Assembly (NCBI RefSeq): GCF_000758585.1 | Contig: NZ_CP009281.1 | Coordinates: 2,170,001-2,234,000 of the forward strand | Length of the DNA: 64,000 bases | DNA from: Paenibacillus sp. FSL R5-0345 | GTDB taxonomy: Bacteria; Bacillota; Bacilli; Paenibacillales; Paenibacillaceae | Reading direction: 5' to 3' | In this document: positions 1 through 7,540 of the stretch, in pieces | How the letters are laid out: each line of letters starts with the position of its first letter | Position numbering within the stretch: position 1 is the first letter of the stretch | The notes under the pieces: model-generated | Told to the model about the DNA's origin: nothing | The model's database searches: none | Seen by the model: only the letters and a program-made list of their open reading frames with translations | Position numbers and translations under genes: made by a program

Positions 1-89
1 CATTCTCTTGAAGGTGTTTTGATTTGTCTCATGTTATGGGGTCAGTCCCATTAGCTGAACTAGAGCTTTTTTTGTATTGATCTTGGGGT

Positions 90-716
90 TTAGTTTCCGG
101 CAGAGAGCTCATCCAGCGACATTTCAAAGCTCGGTGCCATATGAGTCAGGAAGTAATCTACTTCCTGTAGTCCGAGCCCGCGCAGCTTCGCGGCTGTTTG
201 CTCTTTCGCCGCTGCAAATTCACGGTTGCCCGCAGCAACCTCCCACACACATTTCAAGTAGGCATCCAGCCGATCGGCTGCCTTAACGTAGCTATGCAGC
301 AGGACGTCCTCCGAATCGGGAGTACTATCTTCTGGCTGCATCAGTTGCTTGTAAATGCCCTGAAGCTCGGAAGGAATCATACCGGTTAAGCGTTCCGAAG
401 CAACTCTTTCCATTTCGCGGAAGCTAGTAAGTAGACGAGGGTTATTGTATTTCACTGGCGTGGCAATGTCACCAGTGAACACTTCGCTGGCATCATGAAA
501 CAGGGCCATAGTTGCTGCTCTTTCAGCATTTAATGAACGCCCATAATGAACATTACCAATGGAACAGAGCATATGTGTGAGCAGGGCAACATGAAAAGAA
601 TGCTCAGCAACGTTCTCCGGTGCGGTGCTTCGCATTAGGCTCCAACGCTGAATATATTGAAGCCGATATAAATAGGCGGAAAAATGGTAGTTCAATTTTA
701 AAGTAACCCCTTTCAT
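90..716 (-). CDS. yfbR: 5'-deoxynucleotidase, YfbR family (HD domain)
   Basis: The 208-residue product resembles Escherichia coli YfbR along its whole length. YfbR is a cytosolic metal-dependent phosphohydrolase that removes phosphate from deoxyribonucleoside 5'-monophosphates in nucleotide salvage. Visible HD-superfamily marks are the N-terminal RLQYIQRWSLMR block, AEHSFHVALL (metal-binding His), ALFHDASEVFTGD (the HD pair) and VKAADRLDAYLKC; the C-terminal PSFEMSLDEL also matches the family. The ATG at 716 has no ribosome binding site. A TTG at 695 lies 11 bases behind an AAAGGGG motif and would begin the protein at the point where the E. coli protein begins, so the true start may be there. 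The gene is divergent from fumA across about 75 bases. Confidence 0.9.
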   Translation of the reverse strand: MKGVTLKLNYHFSAYLYRLQYIQRWSLMRSTAPENVAEHSFHVALLTHMLCSIGNVHYGRSLNAERAATMALFHDASEVFTGDIATPVKYNNPRLLTSFREMERVASERLTGMIPSELQGIYKQLMQPEDSTPDSEDVLLHSYVKAADRLDAYLKCVWEVAAGNREFAAAKEQTAAKLRGLGLQEVDYFLTHMAPSFEMSLDELSAGN

Positions 717-791
717 GCGGTGCTAGGTATGATATTATTATATTAATTGTATCAGACTTTAGATAATCTGGATCTGCTGAGAGGAGCTTGA

Positions 792-2360
792 ATGAATATG
801 CAGCATTTTGAAGACAGCGTTTATAATCTAATTGTAGAAACGTCCACGAACTTGCCGGGTGATGTACGCCGGGCGGTCGCCAAGGGACGCGCGCTAGAGG
901 ACAGAGCTACCCGGTCAGGTCTTGCTTTAACTACGATTGCTCAAAATATCGGAATGGCTGAGGCACAAGTGTCTCCGATCTGTCAGGATACGGGGATGCC
1001 TACATTTATCATTCACACACCTGTAGGAATCAATCAGATTGAGATGAAAAAAGATATTCATAACGCCATCGTACGGGCGACCAAGAACGGCAAGCTTCGT
1101 CCTAATTCCGTAGATTCACTAACAGGTGAGAACAGCGGAGATAATTTGGGGGCAGGAACACCAGTTATTCATTTCGAGCAGTGGGAAGAAGATAAAATAG
1201 ACGTTAGACTTATTTTAAAAGGTGGAGGCTGTGAGAATAAGAATATCCAGTACAGCCTTCCGGCAGAATTAGAAGGATTGGGCAAAGCAGGTCGTGATCT
1301 GGACGGAATCCGCAAATGTATTCTCCATGCCGTTTATCAGGCACAAGGGCAAGGCTGTAGTGCTGGTTTTATTGGCGTTGGGATCGGCGGCGACCGCACG
1401 ACAGGGTATGAGCTGGCTAAGAAGCAGTTGTTCCGTAAAGTGGAGGATGTTAATCCGATAGAGGATCTCAGTAAACTGGAAGATTACATCATGGAGAATG
1501 CCAATAAGCTGGGCATAGGAACAATGGGCTTTGGTGGGGAAGTATCGCTGCTTGGTTGTAAGGTCGGCGTTATGAATCGTCTCCCAGCCAGCTTTTTCGT
1601 ATCTGTTGCGTATAACTGCTGGGCGTTCCGCCGCCAAGGTGTACTGGTTGATCCATCAACCGGCAATATTGAGGAGTGGCTATATGAGAGCGGAACAGGG
1701 ATCTCGGTAGAGGATGGAAGGGATCAGGCATCCGAATCAGAAGTCCCAGGTGCAGGAGACAACAATGCAGCTACTGAATCTCGCGAAGTACGTCTGACCA
1801 CACCGATTAGTGAAGAGGATATCCGGAGTTTACGAGTTGGGGATGTAGTCATTTTATCCGGTGAAATGCATACGGGCCGTGACGCACTTCATAAATATCT
1901 AATGGATCATGACGCTCCGGTGGATTTGGACGGTGCCGTGATCTATCACTGTGGTCCTGTAATGATGAAGGACGAGGAAGGCTGGCATGTTAAAGCAGCA
2001 GGTCCGACTACTAGTATCCGTGAAGAGCCTTATCAAGGCGATATTATCAAAAAATTTGGAATTCGTGCCGTCATCGGAAAAGGTGGAATGGGTCCAAAAA
2101 CATTAAAAGCCCTTCAGGAGCATGGGGGCGTATATCTCAATGCAATTGGTGGCGCTGCACAGTATTATGCGGAATGCATCAAGAAAGTAAATGCGGTTGA
2201 TTTCATGGAATTTGGTATTCCTGAGGCGATGTGGCATTTGGATGTGGAGGGCTTCGCTGCTATAGTAACGATGGATGCCCATGGCAACAGTCTGCACGCA
2301 GATGTAGAGAAAGATTCCGCAGCCAAGCTAACCCAGTTCAAAGAGCCTGTGTTTAAATAA
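792..2360 (+). CDS. fumA: class I fumarate hydratase (4Fe-4S)
   Basis: This 522-residue enzyme interconverts fumarate and malate in the TCA cycle. It is the oxygen-sensitive iron-sulfur class I type, not the FumC type. The N-terminal fumerase domain (about 1-285) carries ICQDTGMPTF, GAGTPVIHF, KGGGCENKN and GIGGDRTTG. The C-terminal domain (about 330-520) carries LSGEMHTGRDALHKY, HCGPVM, GKGGMGPKTL and EFGIPEAMW. Cysteines in CQDTG, GGGCEN and the C-terminal part are the usual cluster ligands. A polar linker of about 25 residues (around 305-330) joins the domains and is typical of fused two-domain forms. GAGAGGAG lies 5 bases before the ATG; a second ATG is two codons on. A 16-bp perfect hairpin follows the stop. 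Confidence 0.95.
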   Translation: MNMQHFEDSVYNLIVETSTNLPGDVRRAVAKGRALEDRATRSGLALTTIAQNIGMAEAQVSPICQDTGMPTFIIHTPVGINQIEMKKDIHNAIVRATKNGKLRPNSVDSLTGENSGDNLGAGTPVIHFEQWEEDKIDVRLILKGGGCENKNIQYSLPAELEGLGKAGRDLDGIRKCILHAVYQAQGQGCSAGFIGVGIGGDRTTGYELAKKQLFRKVEDVNPIEDLSKLEDYIMENANKLGIGTMGFGGEVSLLGCKVGVMNRLPASFFVSVAYNCWAFRRQGVLVDPSTGNIEEWLYESGTGISVEDGRDQASESEVPGAGDNNAATESREVRLTTPISEEDIRSLRVGDVVILSGEMHTGRDALHKYLMDHDAPVDLDGAVIYHCGPVMMKDEEGWHVKAAGPTTSIREEPYQGDIIKKFGIRAVIGKGGMGPKTLKALQEHGGVYLNAIGGAAQYYAECIKKVNAVDFMEFGIPEAMWHLDVEGFAAIVTMDAHGNSLHADVEKDSAAKLTQFKEPVFK

Positions 2361-2371
2361 GGTGATTTACA

Positions 2372-2415
2372 GCTCGGTAAATAAGGTATAAAGAGGATGA
2401 CCTTATTTACCGAGC
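2372..2415 (+). terminator. 16-bp perfect hairpin between fumA and the VOC gene
   Basis: Arms 2372-2387 and 2400-2415 are perfectly complementary (GCTCGGTAAATAAGGT on the left) with a 12-base loop. It follows the fumA stop by 12 bases. There is no clean T-run after it, so it may protect the 3' end or terminate weakly; the next ribosome binding site begins only 8 bases later. Confidence 0.5.
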
Positions 2416-2436
2416 TTGTCTAAAGGAGGTAGATGA

Positions 2437-2823
2437 ATGGTACCGCATTATATTAGAAATGGTCTTCTGAATGTTACCCCGTATTTTATCGTCGAAGGTG
2501 CAGATCGATTGATTGAGTTTGTTGTGAACTGCTTTGATGCTAGAATTAATGATATGCTGCGGAATGATGAAGGAAAGATTAGACATGCCGAGCTGCGAAT
2601 TGGGGATTCAATCATAGAGGTTTCTGAAGCTAACGAGAAATATTCACCAGTACAGCTCGCGATTCATCTCTATGTAAGAAATGTGGATGAGACCTTTCGT
2701 AAGTGCTTGGACGCCGGGGCATCTATCATTGAAGAACCTCTGGACAAGTCTTATGGAGAAAGAGGAGCGGGGATTAGAGATATTCAGGGCAATCAGTGGT
2801 TTCTTGCAACCTGCATAGAATGA
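2437..2823 (+). CDS. VOC (glyoxalase/bleomycin resistance) family protein
   Basis: The 128-residue protein has the single-module vicinal oxygen chelate pattern seen in PhnB-like and YdfO-like proteins: two beta-alpha-beta-beta-beta repeats with VTPYFIVEGADRLIEFV at the start, HAELRIGDSIIEVSEA in the middle and YGERGAGIRDIQGNQWFLAT at the end. Members include antibiotic-binding proteins, dioxygenases and isomerases, so the substrate cannot be stated. An AAAGGAGG motif lies about 7 bases before the ATG. The gene stands alone between a hairpin (2372-2415) and a rho-independent terminator (2855-2893). Confidence 0.75.
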   Translation: MVPHYIRNGLLNVTPYFIVEGADRLIEFVVNCFDARINDMLRNDEGKIRHAELRIGDSIIEVSEANEKYSPVQLAIHLYVRNVDETFRKCLDAGASIIEEPLDKSYGERGAGIRDIQGNQWFLATCIE

Positions 2824-2854
2824 AAACACGATATTTTACAAAAGTAATACAAAG

Positions 2855-2893
2855 TAACAGTCCAGAGATGATCAAACTGGGCTGTTATTTTTA
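2855..2893 (+). terminator. rho-independent terminator after the VOC gene
   Basis: TAACAGTCCAG (2855-2865) pairs with CTGGGCTGTTA (2877-2887) with one G-T wobble, followed by TTTTT. It separates the VOC gene from the phosphate-sensor gene. Confidence 0.8.
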
Positions 2894-3003
2894 TATAATC
2901 TATTATAGTGGGGATTTGTTTCACGAAAATAGTAGCACTGGTTTTTTGATGAAAATGAAGTTAGGATAAAAGATACAACGATAAAGGGAGAGGCACACTT
3001 TAG

Positions 3004-4800
3004 ATGAAACCGTTTCGCGCGCGTCTTACGTTTATACTTATGGCCTTAATCGGCATTTCCATGATTGGCACTGGATTTACGATGGCTCATCTGTTTAAGA
3101 GCTCCCATATAGCTGCTCTCGAGGAGAACATGTCCCGGGAAATAAATCTACTCGCTGGTACATTGGAATTTGTAGATATGGACGGCTCTAATGCAATTTC
3201 GTATTATACGGAGCAGGCTGAGCATATCGCCAAGCTTCTAGATTCCCGGATTACTTTTATTGGTAAATCAGGTAAAGTTTTAGGGGATTCAGAGAAAAAT
3301 CCGCTGGAGATGGACAATCACTCTGATCGTGAAGAGGAGATTGTTGCGGCTAAAGAGGGGACTGGGCGAGCCATTCGTTACAGCGAAACTTTGGATCGCG
3401 AGATGCTTTATGTAGCTGAGCGGGTAACCTCGGATCAGGGTTTTGACGGATACATTCGGGTCTCGATGGGACTTGATGCAGTAACGGAAGGGCTTAATCG
3501 TGCTTGGATGATAATGGCTGGGGGGCTAGTTGTTTTATTCCTGTTAGCAACTATTGTTAGCTATAAAGTGGCATCGAGCATGACTTCACCGCTTGAACAA
3601 ATTACGAGAGTCGCACGGCGGATAACAGATCTTGATTATGATGCAAGAGTCCACTTGAAGCGCAAAGATGAGGTTGGGCAGCTGGCAACAGCGATTAATG
3701 CCATGGCTGACAGTCTTCAGGCTCAGCTTAAGACCATTCGTGATAATGAAGATCTGCTGCAAAGCGTACTGGACAATATGACTGGCGGCATCATAATGAT
3801 CAATGCGGACGAAGAAATTGCCCTGCTAAACCGGGCTTCGGAGCATATGCTGGATGTTAGCAACAGTGAAATGGCGGGTCATTCGTACAAAGAGCTAAAA
3901 CGTCATTATGAACTGACTCGTCTGCTTGAAGAAGGAGTATCGAGTAAAGAACCGCTCCATGAAGAACGGAGTATTTACAATCCTAGAGAACGAATTATAC
4001 GTATGGACGCAGTACCAATGATCCAGGATGGGTCCTACAGAGGGATGCTCTTCCTTCTGCAAGAGGTAACAGAGATACGTCGACTTGAGCGGATGCGGAG
4101 TGAATTCGTCGCTAACGTATCCCATGAATTGAAGACGCCGGTTGCTGCTGTTAAAGGTTTTGCCGAGACCTTGCTGGGTGGTGGGGTTAAGGATGAGAAG
4201 ACAGCCCGTTCCTTTTTGCAAATTATTTATGATGAGAACGAACGTTTAAATCGATTAATAGGAGATATTTTAGAATTATCTAAAATCGAATCAAAACGTG
4301 TGCAGCTCGATTGTTCACCTGTTCATATCATTGAATTCTTTGATTCTGTGCTAGGAACCATTAGCAAAGTGGCTGAGAAGAAGAATATTAGTCTTAATGT
4401 TGAGGTTCCTGAGGAGCTGTTCATTGAGGCAGACGAGGATAAACTGCGTCAAATTTTCATGAATTTGCTCTCCAATGCGATTAATTACACGCATGAAGGG
4501 GGTAGCGTAAAAGTCTATGTTAAGAATATACTGAAGCCAGATGGTTCTGAGAATGTTCAATTTACCGTTACCGATACAGGGATGGGCATTCCCAAAAAGG
4601 ATCTGCCGCGTATTTTTGAAAGATTTTATCGGGTGGATAAGGCAAGATCTAGAAGCTCCGGCGGAACTGGACTGGGGCTGTCTATTGTGAAGCACTTGGT
4701 AGATATGCACCATGGTGTGATTTCGGTAAAAAGTGATTTGGGGATCGGAAGCTCATTTATTATTGAGTTGCCGCTCTTGCAGGAAGAAAAGGTGGATTAG
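3004..4800 (+). CDS. phoR: phosphate sensor histidine kinase PhoR/PnpS
   Basis: A 598-residue membrane kinase with the full PhoR layout: TM1 (about 12-31), an extracytoplasmic loop to about 165, TM2 (about 168-188), HAMP (190-240), a PAS domain (about 250-350), HisKA with VSHELKTPVAAVKG (phospho-acceptor His374) and an ATPase domain with NLLSNAINYTHEGG, DTGMGIP and GGTGLGLSIVKH. PhoR phosphorylates PhoP on phosphate limitation. The next gene is PhoP, which supports the assignment. Gene order is kinase before regulator, the reverse of B. subtilis phoP-phoR. GGGAGAGG precedes the ATG. A promoter-like TATAAT lies at 2894-2899, but I see no clear -35 for it. Confidence 0.92.
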   Translation: MKPFRARLTFILMALIGISMIGTGFTMAHLFKSSHIAALEENMSREINLLAGTLEFVDMDGSNAISYYTEQAEHIAKLLDSRITFIGKSGKVLGDSEKNPLEMDNHSDREEEIVAAKEGTGRAIRYSETLDREMLYVAERVTSDQGFDGYIRVSMGLDAVTEGLNRAWMIMAGGLVVLFLLATIVSYKVASSMTSPLEQITRVARRITDLDYDARVHLKRKDEVGQLATAINAMADSLQAQLKTIRDNEDLLQSVLDNMTGGIIMINADEEIALLNRASEHMLDVSNSEMAGHSYKELKRHYELTRLLEEGVSSKEPLHEERSIYNPRERIIRMDAVPMIQDGSYRGMLFLLQEVTEIRRLERMRSEFVANVSHELKTPVAAVKGFAETLLGGGVKDEKTARSFLQIIYDENERLNRLIGDILELSKIESKRVQLDCSPVHIIEFFDSVLGTISKVAEKKNISLNVEVPEELFIEADEDKLRQIFMNLLSNAINYTHEGGSVKVYVKNILKPDGSENVQFTVTDTGMGIPKKDLPRIFERFYRVDKARSRSSGGTGLGLSIVKHLVDMHHGVISVKSDLGIGSSFIIELPLLQEEKVD

Positions 4801-4824
4801 ATTTCTGTAAATTCACCTTTCGAT

Positions 4825-4856
4825 TTTACACCAAGTTAACATTATGGTGATATGAT
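4825..4856 (+). promoter_or_regulatory. Pho box promoter of phoP
   Basis: TTTACA (4825-4830) and TTAACA (4836-4841) are direct repeats exactly 11 bp apart, the pattern of Bacillus PhoP-P binding sites. A -10-like TATGAT (4851-4856) begins 10 bases after the end of the last repeat. The pstB promoter has the same distance. This implies that phoP can be induced separately from the kinase gene and is autoregulated. Confidence 0.75.
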
Positions 4857-4908
4857 TGTTTTGTTGTTGTTTTGTAAAAATCAAACTATATGGAAGACGG
4901 GGGAACCT

Positions 4909-5637
4909 ATGGCTCAACGATTGCTTGTCATTGAAGACGAACCGACACTGGCCCGGCTGCTGTCCTATAACTTAACGCAGGAAGGTTACGAGGTGACAGT
5001 AGAGGATCATGGTACGGCAGGATATGATCGTGCGACGAGGGAACCTTTTGACTTGATCGTATTAGATCTGATGTTGCCAGGTATGAATGGCATTGACATC
5101 CTTGATAAATTGCGTGGACAAGGTATCCGAACACCTATTATTGTGTTGACCGCCAAAAATGCGGAAGAAGATGTAGTTAGAGGGTTGAAATCAGGTGCTG
5201 ATGATTATATCACCAAACCATTCGGCGTCTCCGAACTACTTGCAAGAGTAAGTGCTGTACTTCGGCGGATTTCTGGACTTGCTGAAGAAGCACCGACAGA
5301 AACACCTATCTCTGCTTCTACCATTATTTTAGGTCAATTAGAGATATACCCTGAGAGATATGAAGTCTCCCTCGGTGGGCATAGTATTAACTTGCGGCCT
5401 AAAGAGTTCGAAGTACTGTTATATTTGGCGCGTAAGCCAGGAGTTGTGTTGACGAGAGATGATCTCATGAATGCTGTATGGGGCTTTGATTACATTGGTG
5501 GACAGCGTACAGTGGACGTACATGTGAGTTCACTCCGTAAAAAGCTTGAGCTAGATCCAGAATCGGTTCATATCGATTCGATTCGGGGCGTAGGCTATAA
5601 ACTGGTTGTTAATAAAAAGAGAGCTCCGGTCATTTAG
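4909..5637 (+). CDS. phoP: phosphate response regulator PhoP (OmpR family)
   Basis: A receiver domain (VIEDEPTLARLL, phospho-acceptor in VLDLMLPGMNG, conserved Lys in DYITKPF) is followed by an OmpR-type winged helix (LRPKEFEVLLYLARKPG, GGQRTVDVHVSSLRKKLE, IRGVGYK). It is the transcription factor of the phosphate regulon and partner of the upstream kinase. I place the start at ATG 4909, 10 bases behind GGGGGA. An upstream in-frame ATG at 4852 would overlap the -10 element and adds an unrelated hydrophobic stretch. The stop codon lies in the loop of a terminator. Confidence 0.94.
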   Translation: MAQRLLVIEDEPTLARLLSYNLTQEGYEVTVEDHGTAGYDRATREPFDLIVLDLMLPGMNGIDILDKLRGQGIRTPIIVLTAKNAEEDVVRGLKSGADDYITKPFGVSELLARVSAVLRRISGLAEEAPTETPISASTIILGQLEIYPERYEVSLGGHSINLRPKEFEVLLYLARKPGVVLTRDDLMNAVWGFDYIGGQRTVDVHVSSLRKKLELDPESVHIDSIRGVGYKLVVNKKRAPVI

Positions 5638-5659
5638 GATGACTGGAGTTCTATTTTTT
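5620..5659 (+). terminator. terminator overlapping the phoP stop codon
   Basis: A 14-bp hairpin (5620-5633 with 5639-5652, two G-T wobbles) has a five-base loop that contains the end of the TAG stop, followed by ATTTTTT. Confidence 0.85.
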
Positions 5660-5745
5660 CTATACATTTCATAAATAAGAATAGTTTGGAGTACTAGTTA
5701 GCTTCTGGGGAAATACTGTGATGTGAATCCATTCATCTCACTGAT

Positions 5746-5799
5746 TTTACATTGCGTTAACATTTCTCTCCAACTGTATTTACACTAAAAGCTTATCAT
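5746..5799 (+). promoter_or_regulatory. Pho box promoter of pstB-phoU
   Basis: TTTACA (5746-5751), TTAACA (5757-5762), a degenerate copy (5768-5773) and TTTACA (5779-5784) sit in exact 11-bp phase. A -10-like TATCAT (5794-5799) begins 10 bases after the last repeat, the same geometry as at phoP. This is the expected arrangement for activation by phosphorylated PhoP. Confidence 0.82.
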
Positions 5800-5836
5800 G
5801 GAGATCGAAGATGATGAGAAGGAGACGTAAACACTA

Positions 5837-6592
5837 ATGAAATCCATCATTGACATAGAGAATCTTGATCTCTACTATGAGTCGTTCCACGCACTGAAGA
5901 ATGTGAATCTGCAAATTCCGGAGAAACAGGTTACCGCTTTTATTGGACCTTCCGGTTGCGGGAAATCTACGTTGCTTCGCACATTGAATCGTATGAATGA
6001 TATGATTCCTGGCACACGTATAGAAGGAACTGTAAACATCGGTGGCAAAAATATTTATAGTGATGAGGTAGAGGTGGAAAGCCTGCGTAAGCAGGTCGGT
6101 ATGGTGTTTCAACAGCCGAACCCTTTTCCAAAATCGATTTATGACAACGTAGCTTACGGTCCCCGTCTACACGGTATCCGCTCCAAAAGTGAGCTGGATG
6201 AGATCGTAGAAAAAAGCTTGCGTCACTCCGCCCTATGGGAGGAAGTGAAAGATTTTCTGAAGAAATCTGCCCTTAGCTTGTCCGGTGGACAGCAGCAACG
6301 GCTGTGTATTGCTAGAGCGCTAGCGGTACAGCCTGATATTTTGCTAATGGATGAGGCAACCTCTGCACTCGACCCTGTATCCACACTCAAGATAGAAGAG
6401 CTTGTTCAGGAACTAAGAAATGAGTATACAATTGTTATGGTTACTCATAACATGCATCAGGCGGCACGTGTTTCCGGTCGAACTGTATTTTTCTTAAATG
6501 GTGTAATTGTAGAGGCGGCGGACACAGAGGTGCTTTTCTCGAACCCTAAAGATTCCCGCACAGAAGATTATATTTCCGGACGTTTCGGCTGA
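5837..6592 (+). CDS. pstB: phosphate ABC transporter ATP-binding protein PstB
   Basis: This 251-residue ABC ATPase energises high-affinity phosphate import by the PstSCAB complex at the cytoplasmic face. Walker A is GPSGCGKST, the Q-loop region is [22 protein letters not shown] (diagnostic for PstB), the signature is LSGGQQQR, Walker B is [13 protein letters not shown] and the switch His is in VTHNMHQA. The length is typical. AAGGAGACG precedes the ATG. It sits in a Pho-box-driven unit with phoU. The binding protein PstS and permeases PstC and PstA are not in the window, so they must be encoded elsewhere. Confidence 0.96.
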   Translation: MKSIIDIENLDLYYESFHALKNVNLQIPEKQVTAFIGPSGCGKSTLLRTLNRMNDMIPGTRIEGTVNIGGKNIYSDEVEVESLRKQVGMVFQQPNPFPKSIYDNVAYGPRLHGIRSKSELDEIVEKSLRHSALWEEVKDFLKKSALSLSGGQQQRLCIARALAVQPDILLMDEATSALDPVSTLKIEELVQELRNEYTIVMVTHNMHQAARVSGRTVFFLNGVIVEAADTEVLFSNPKDSRTEDYISGRFG

Positions 6593-6665
6593 TCAGTAGT
6601 AAAAGGGTGCTCGTCCCTGGAAATGGCAAGCTGACCATACGTTAATGAGGAGGATCGCTCTTATT

Positions 6666-7325
6666 ATGATTCGCAGAAAAGAATTTGATAAAGACTTGGA
6701 AGAGCTGCGCAGTCTGCTGCAGCAGATGGGTGAGCATGTTAAAGATGCTCTTGAAGGTGCAATTAATGCATTACAAAATCTAGATACAACGCTCGCACAG
6801 GAAGTTGTTGAAGCGGATCTACAGTTGAATGCCATGGAAGATAAAATCATGGAAATTGGCTCACGCTTAATTATTACGCAGCAGCCCGTAGCTAAGGATT
6901 TGCGCCGCATTATCGTTGCCTTTAAGATTTCAAGCGATTTGGAACGCATGGGTGATCTGGCGCTTGATGTAGCTAAGGCGACCATGCGTCTACAAGGCCA
7001 GCAGTTGATTAAGCCGCTTGTAGACATCCCTCGTATGGCTGAAATCGTGACAATTATGATCGATGAGGCAATCCAGTCCTATCTGGATGAGAACACTGAT
7101 CTGGCTTATAAAATGGCACAGGATGATGATCAGGTCGATCAATTGTATGGTGCGATGATTAATGAGTTGTATTCTTATATGGTAACAAAGCCGGAGACAG
7201 TATCCCAAGCTATGTTATTGACGCTGGTAGGCCGTTATATCGAACGGATTGGCGATCATGCTACTAACATTGGTGAAAGTGTAGTTTACTTGGTTACCGG
7301 TAGTCGTCCAGATTTGAATGAATAG
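6666..7325 (+). CDS. phoU: phosphate signalling protein PhoU
   Basis: The 219-residue product has the two-repeat three-helix-bundle architecture of PhoU, with the E(x)xxD metal-binding repeats visible as KIMEIGSRLIITQQPVAKDLR / SSDLERMGDLALDVAK and, in the second half, ALLTLVGRYIERIGDHATNIGE. PhoU links Pst transport to PhoR and lowers Pho signalling when phosphate is ample. The start is ATG 6666, 11 bases behind GAGGAGG; an in-frame ATG at 6645 lies upstream of that site. It is 73 bases downstream of pstB, in the same unit. Confidence 0.93.
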   Translation: MIRRKEFDKDLEELRSLLQQMGEHVKDALEGAINALQNLDTTLAQEVVEADLQLNAMEDKIMEIGSRLIITQQPVAKDLRRIIVAFKISSDLERMGDLALDVAKATMRLQGQQLIKPLVDIPRMAEIVTIMIDEAIQSYLDENTDLAYKMAQDDDQVDQLYGAMINELYSYMVTKPETVSQAMLLTLVGRYIERIGDHATNIGESVVYLVTGSRPDLNE

Positions 7326-7333
7326 CTTTGATT

Positions 7334-7436
7334 CAAAAGATGTTTGTTACTTGTCGTAACTGCGGAGAATGTTTGGACTTTCGGCCGCTGTTGTCTCCAA
7401 ACCTCTCCTCCATTACTTGCACCATCATATCTTTTG
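7334..7436 (+). ncRNA. possible structured RNA or 3' UTR fold after phoU
   Basis: A nested inverted-repeat set lies between phoU and its terminator: CAAAAGAT (7334-7341) with ATCTTTTG (7429-7436), GGAGA (7364-7368) with TCTCC (7404-7408), and GTTTGGA (7371-7377) with TCCAAAC (7396-7402) around a GC-rich loop. I do not recognise a family. It may be part of the 3' UTR or a small RNA ended by the 7454-7492 terminator. Confidence 0.3.
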
Positions 7437-7453
7437 TTAATTTTAGGTAAATT

Positions 7454-7492
7454 AAGTAGCCGTCCTTATATTAGGACGGCTACTTGTTGTAT
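7454..7492 (+). terminator. terminator of the pstB-phoU unit
   Basis: A 13-bp perfect hairpin (7454-7466 with 7473-7485, six-base loop) is followed by a partly T-rich tail (TTGTTGT). It is about 130 bases after phoU and 50 before polA. Confidence 0.75.
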
Positions 7493-7540
7493 AGGCGTTT
7501 CTACTTAGACAGGCCATATGTTAATATGTAAGGAGTAAGC

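Noticed and set aside
1269..1637. Minus-strand frame of 122 codons inside fumA
   Set aside because: It lies wholly within a well-supported gene, has a biased shadow composition and no ribosome binding site.
2835..2859. TTTACA / AATACA / GTAACA repeats upstream of the phoR kinase gene
   Set aside because: Spacing (11 then 8) and matches are poor, and the segment overlaps the VOC terminator; unlike the phoP and pstB boxes it has no matched -10.
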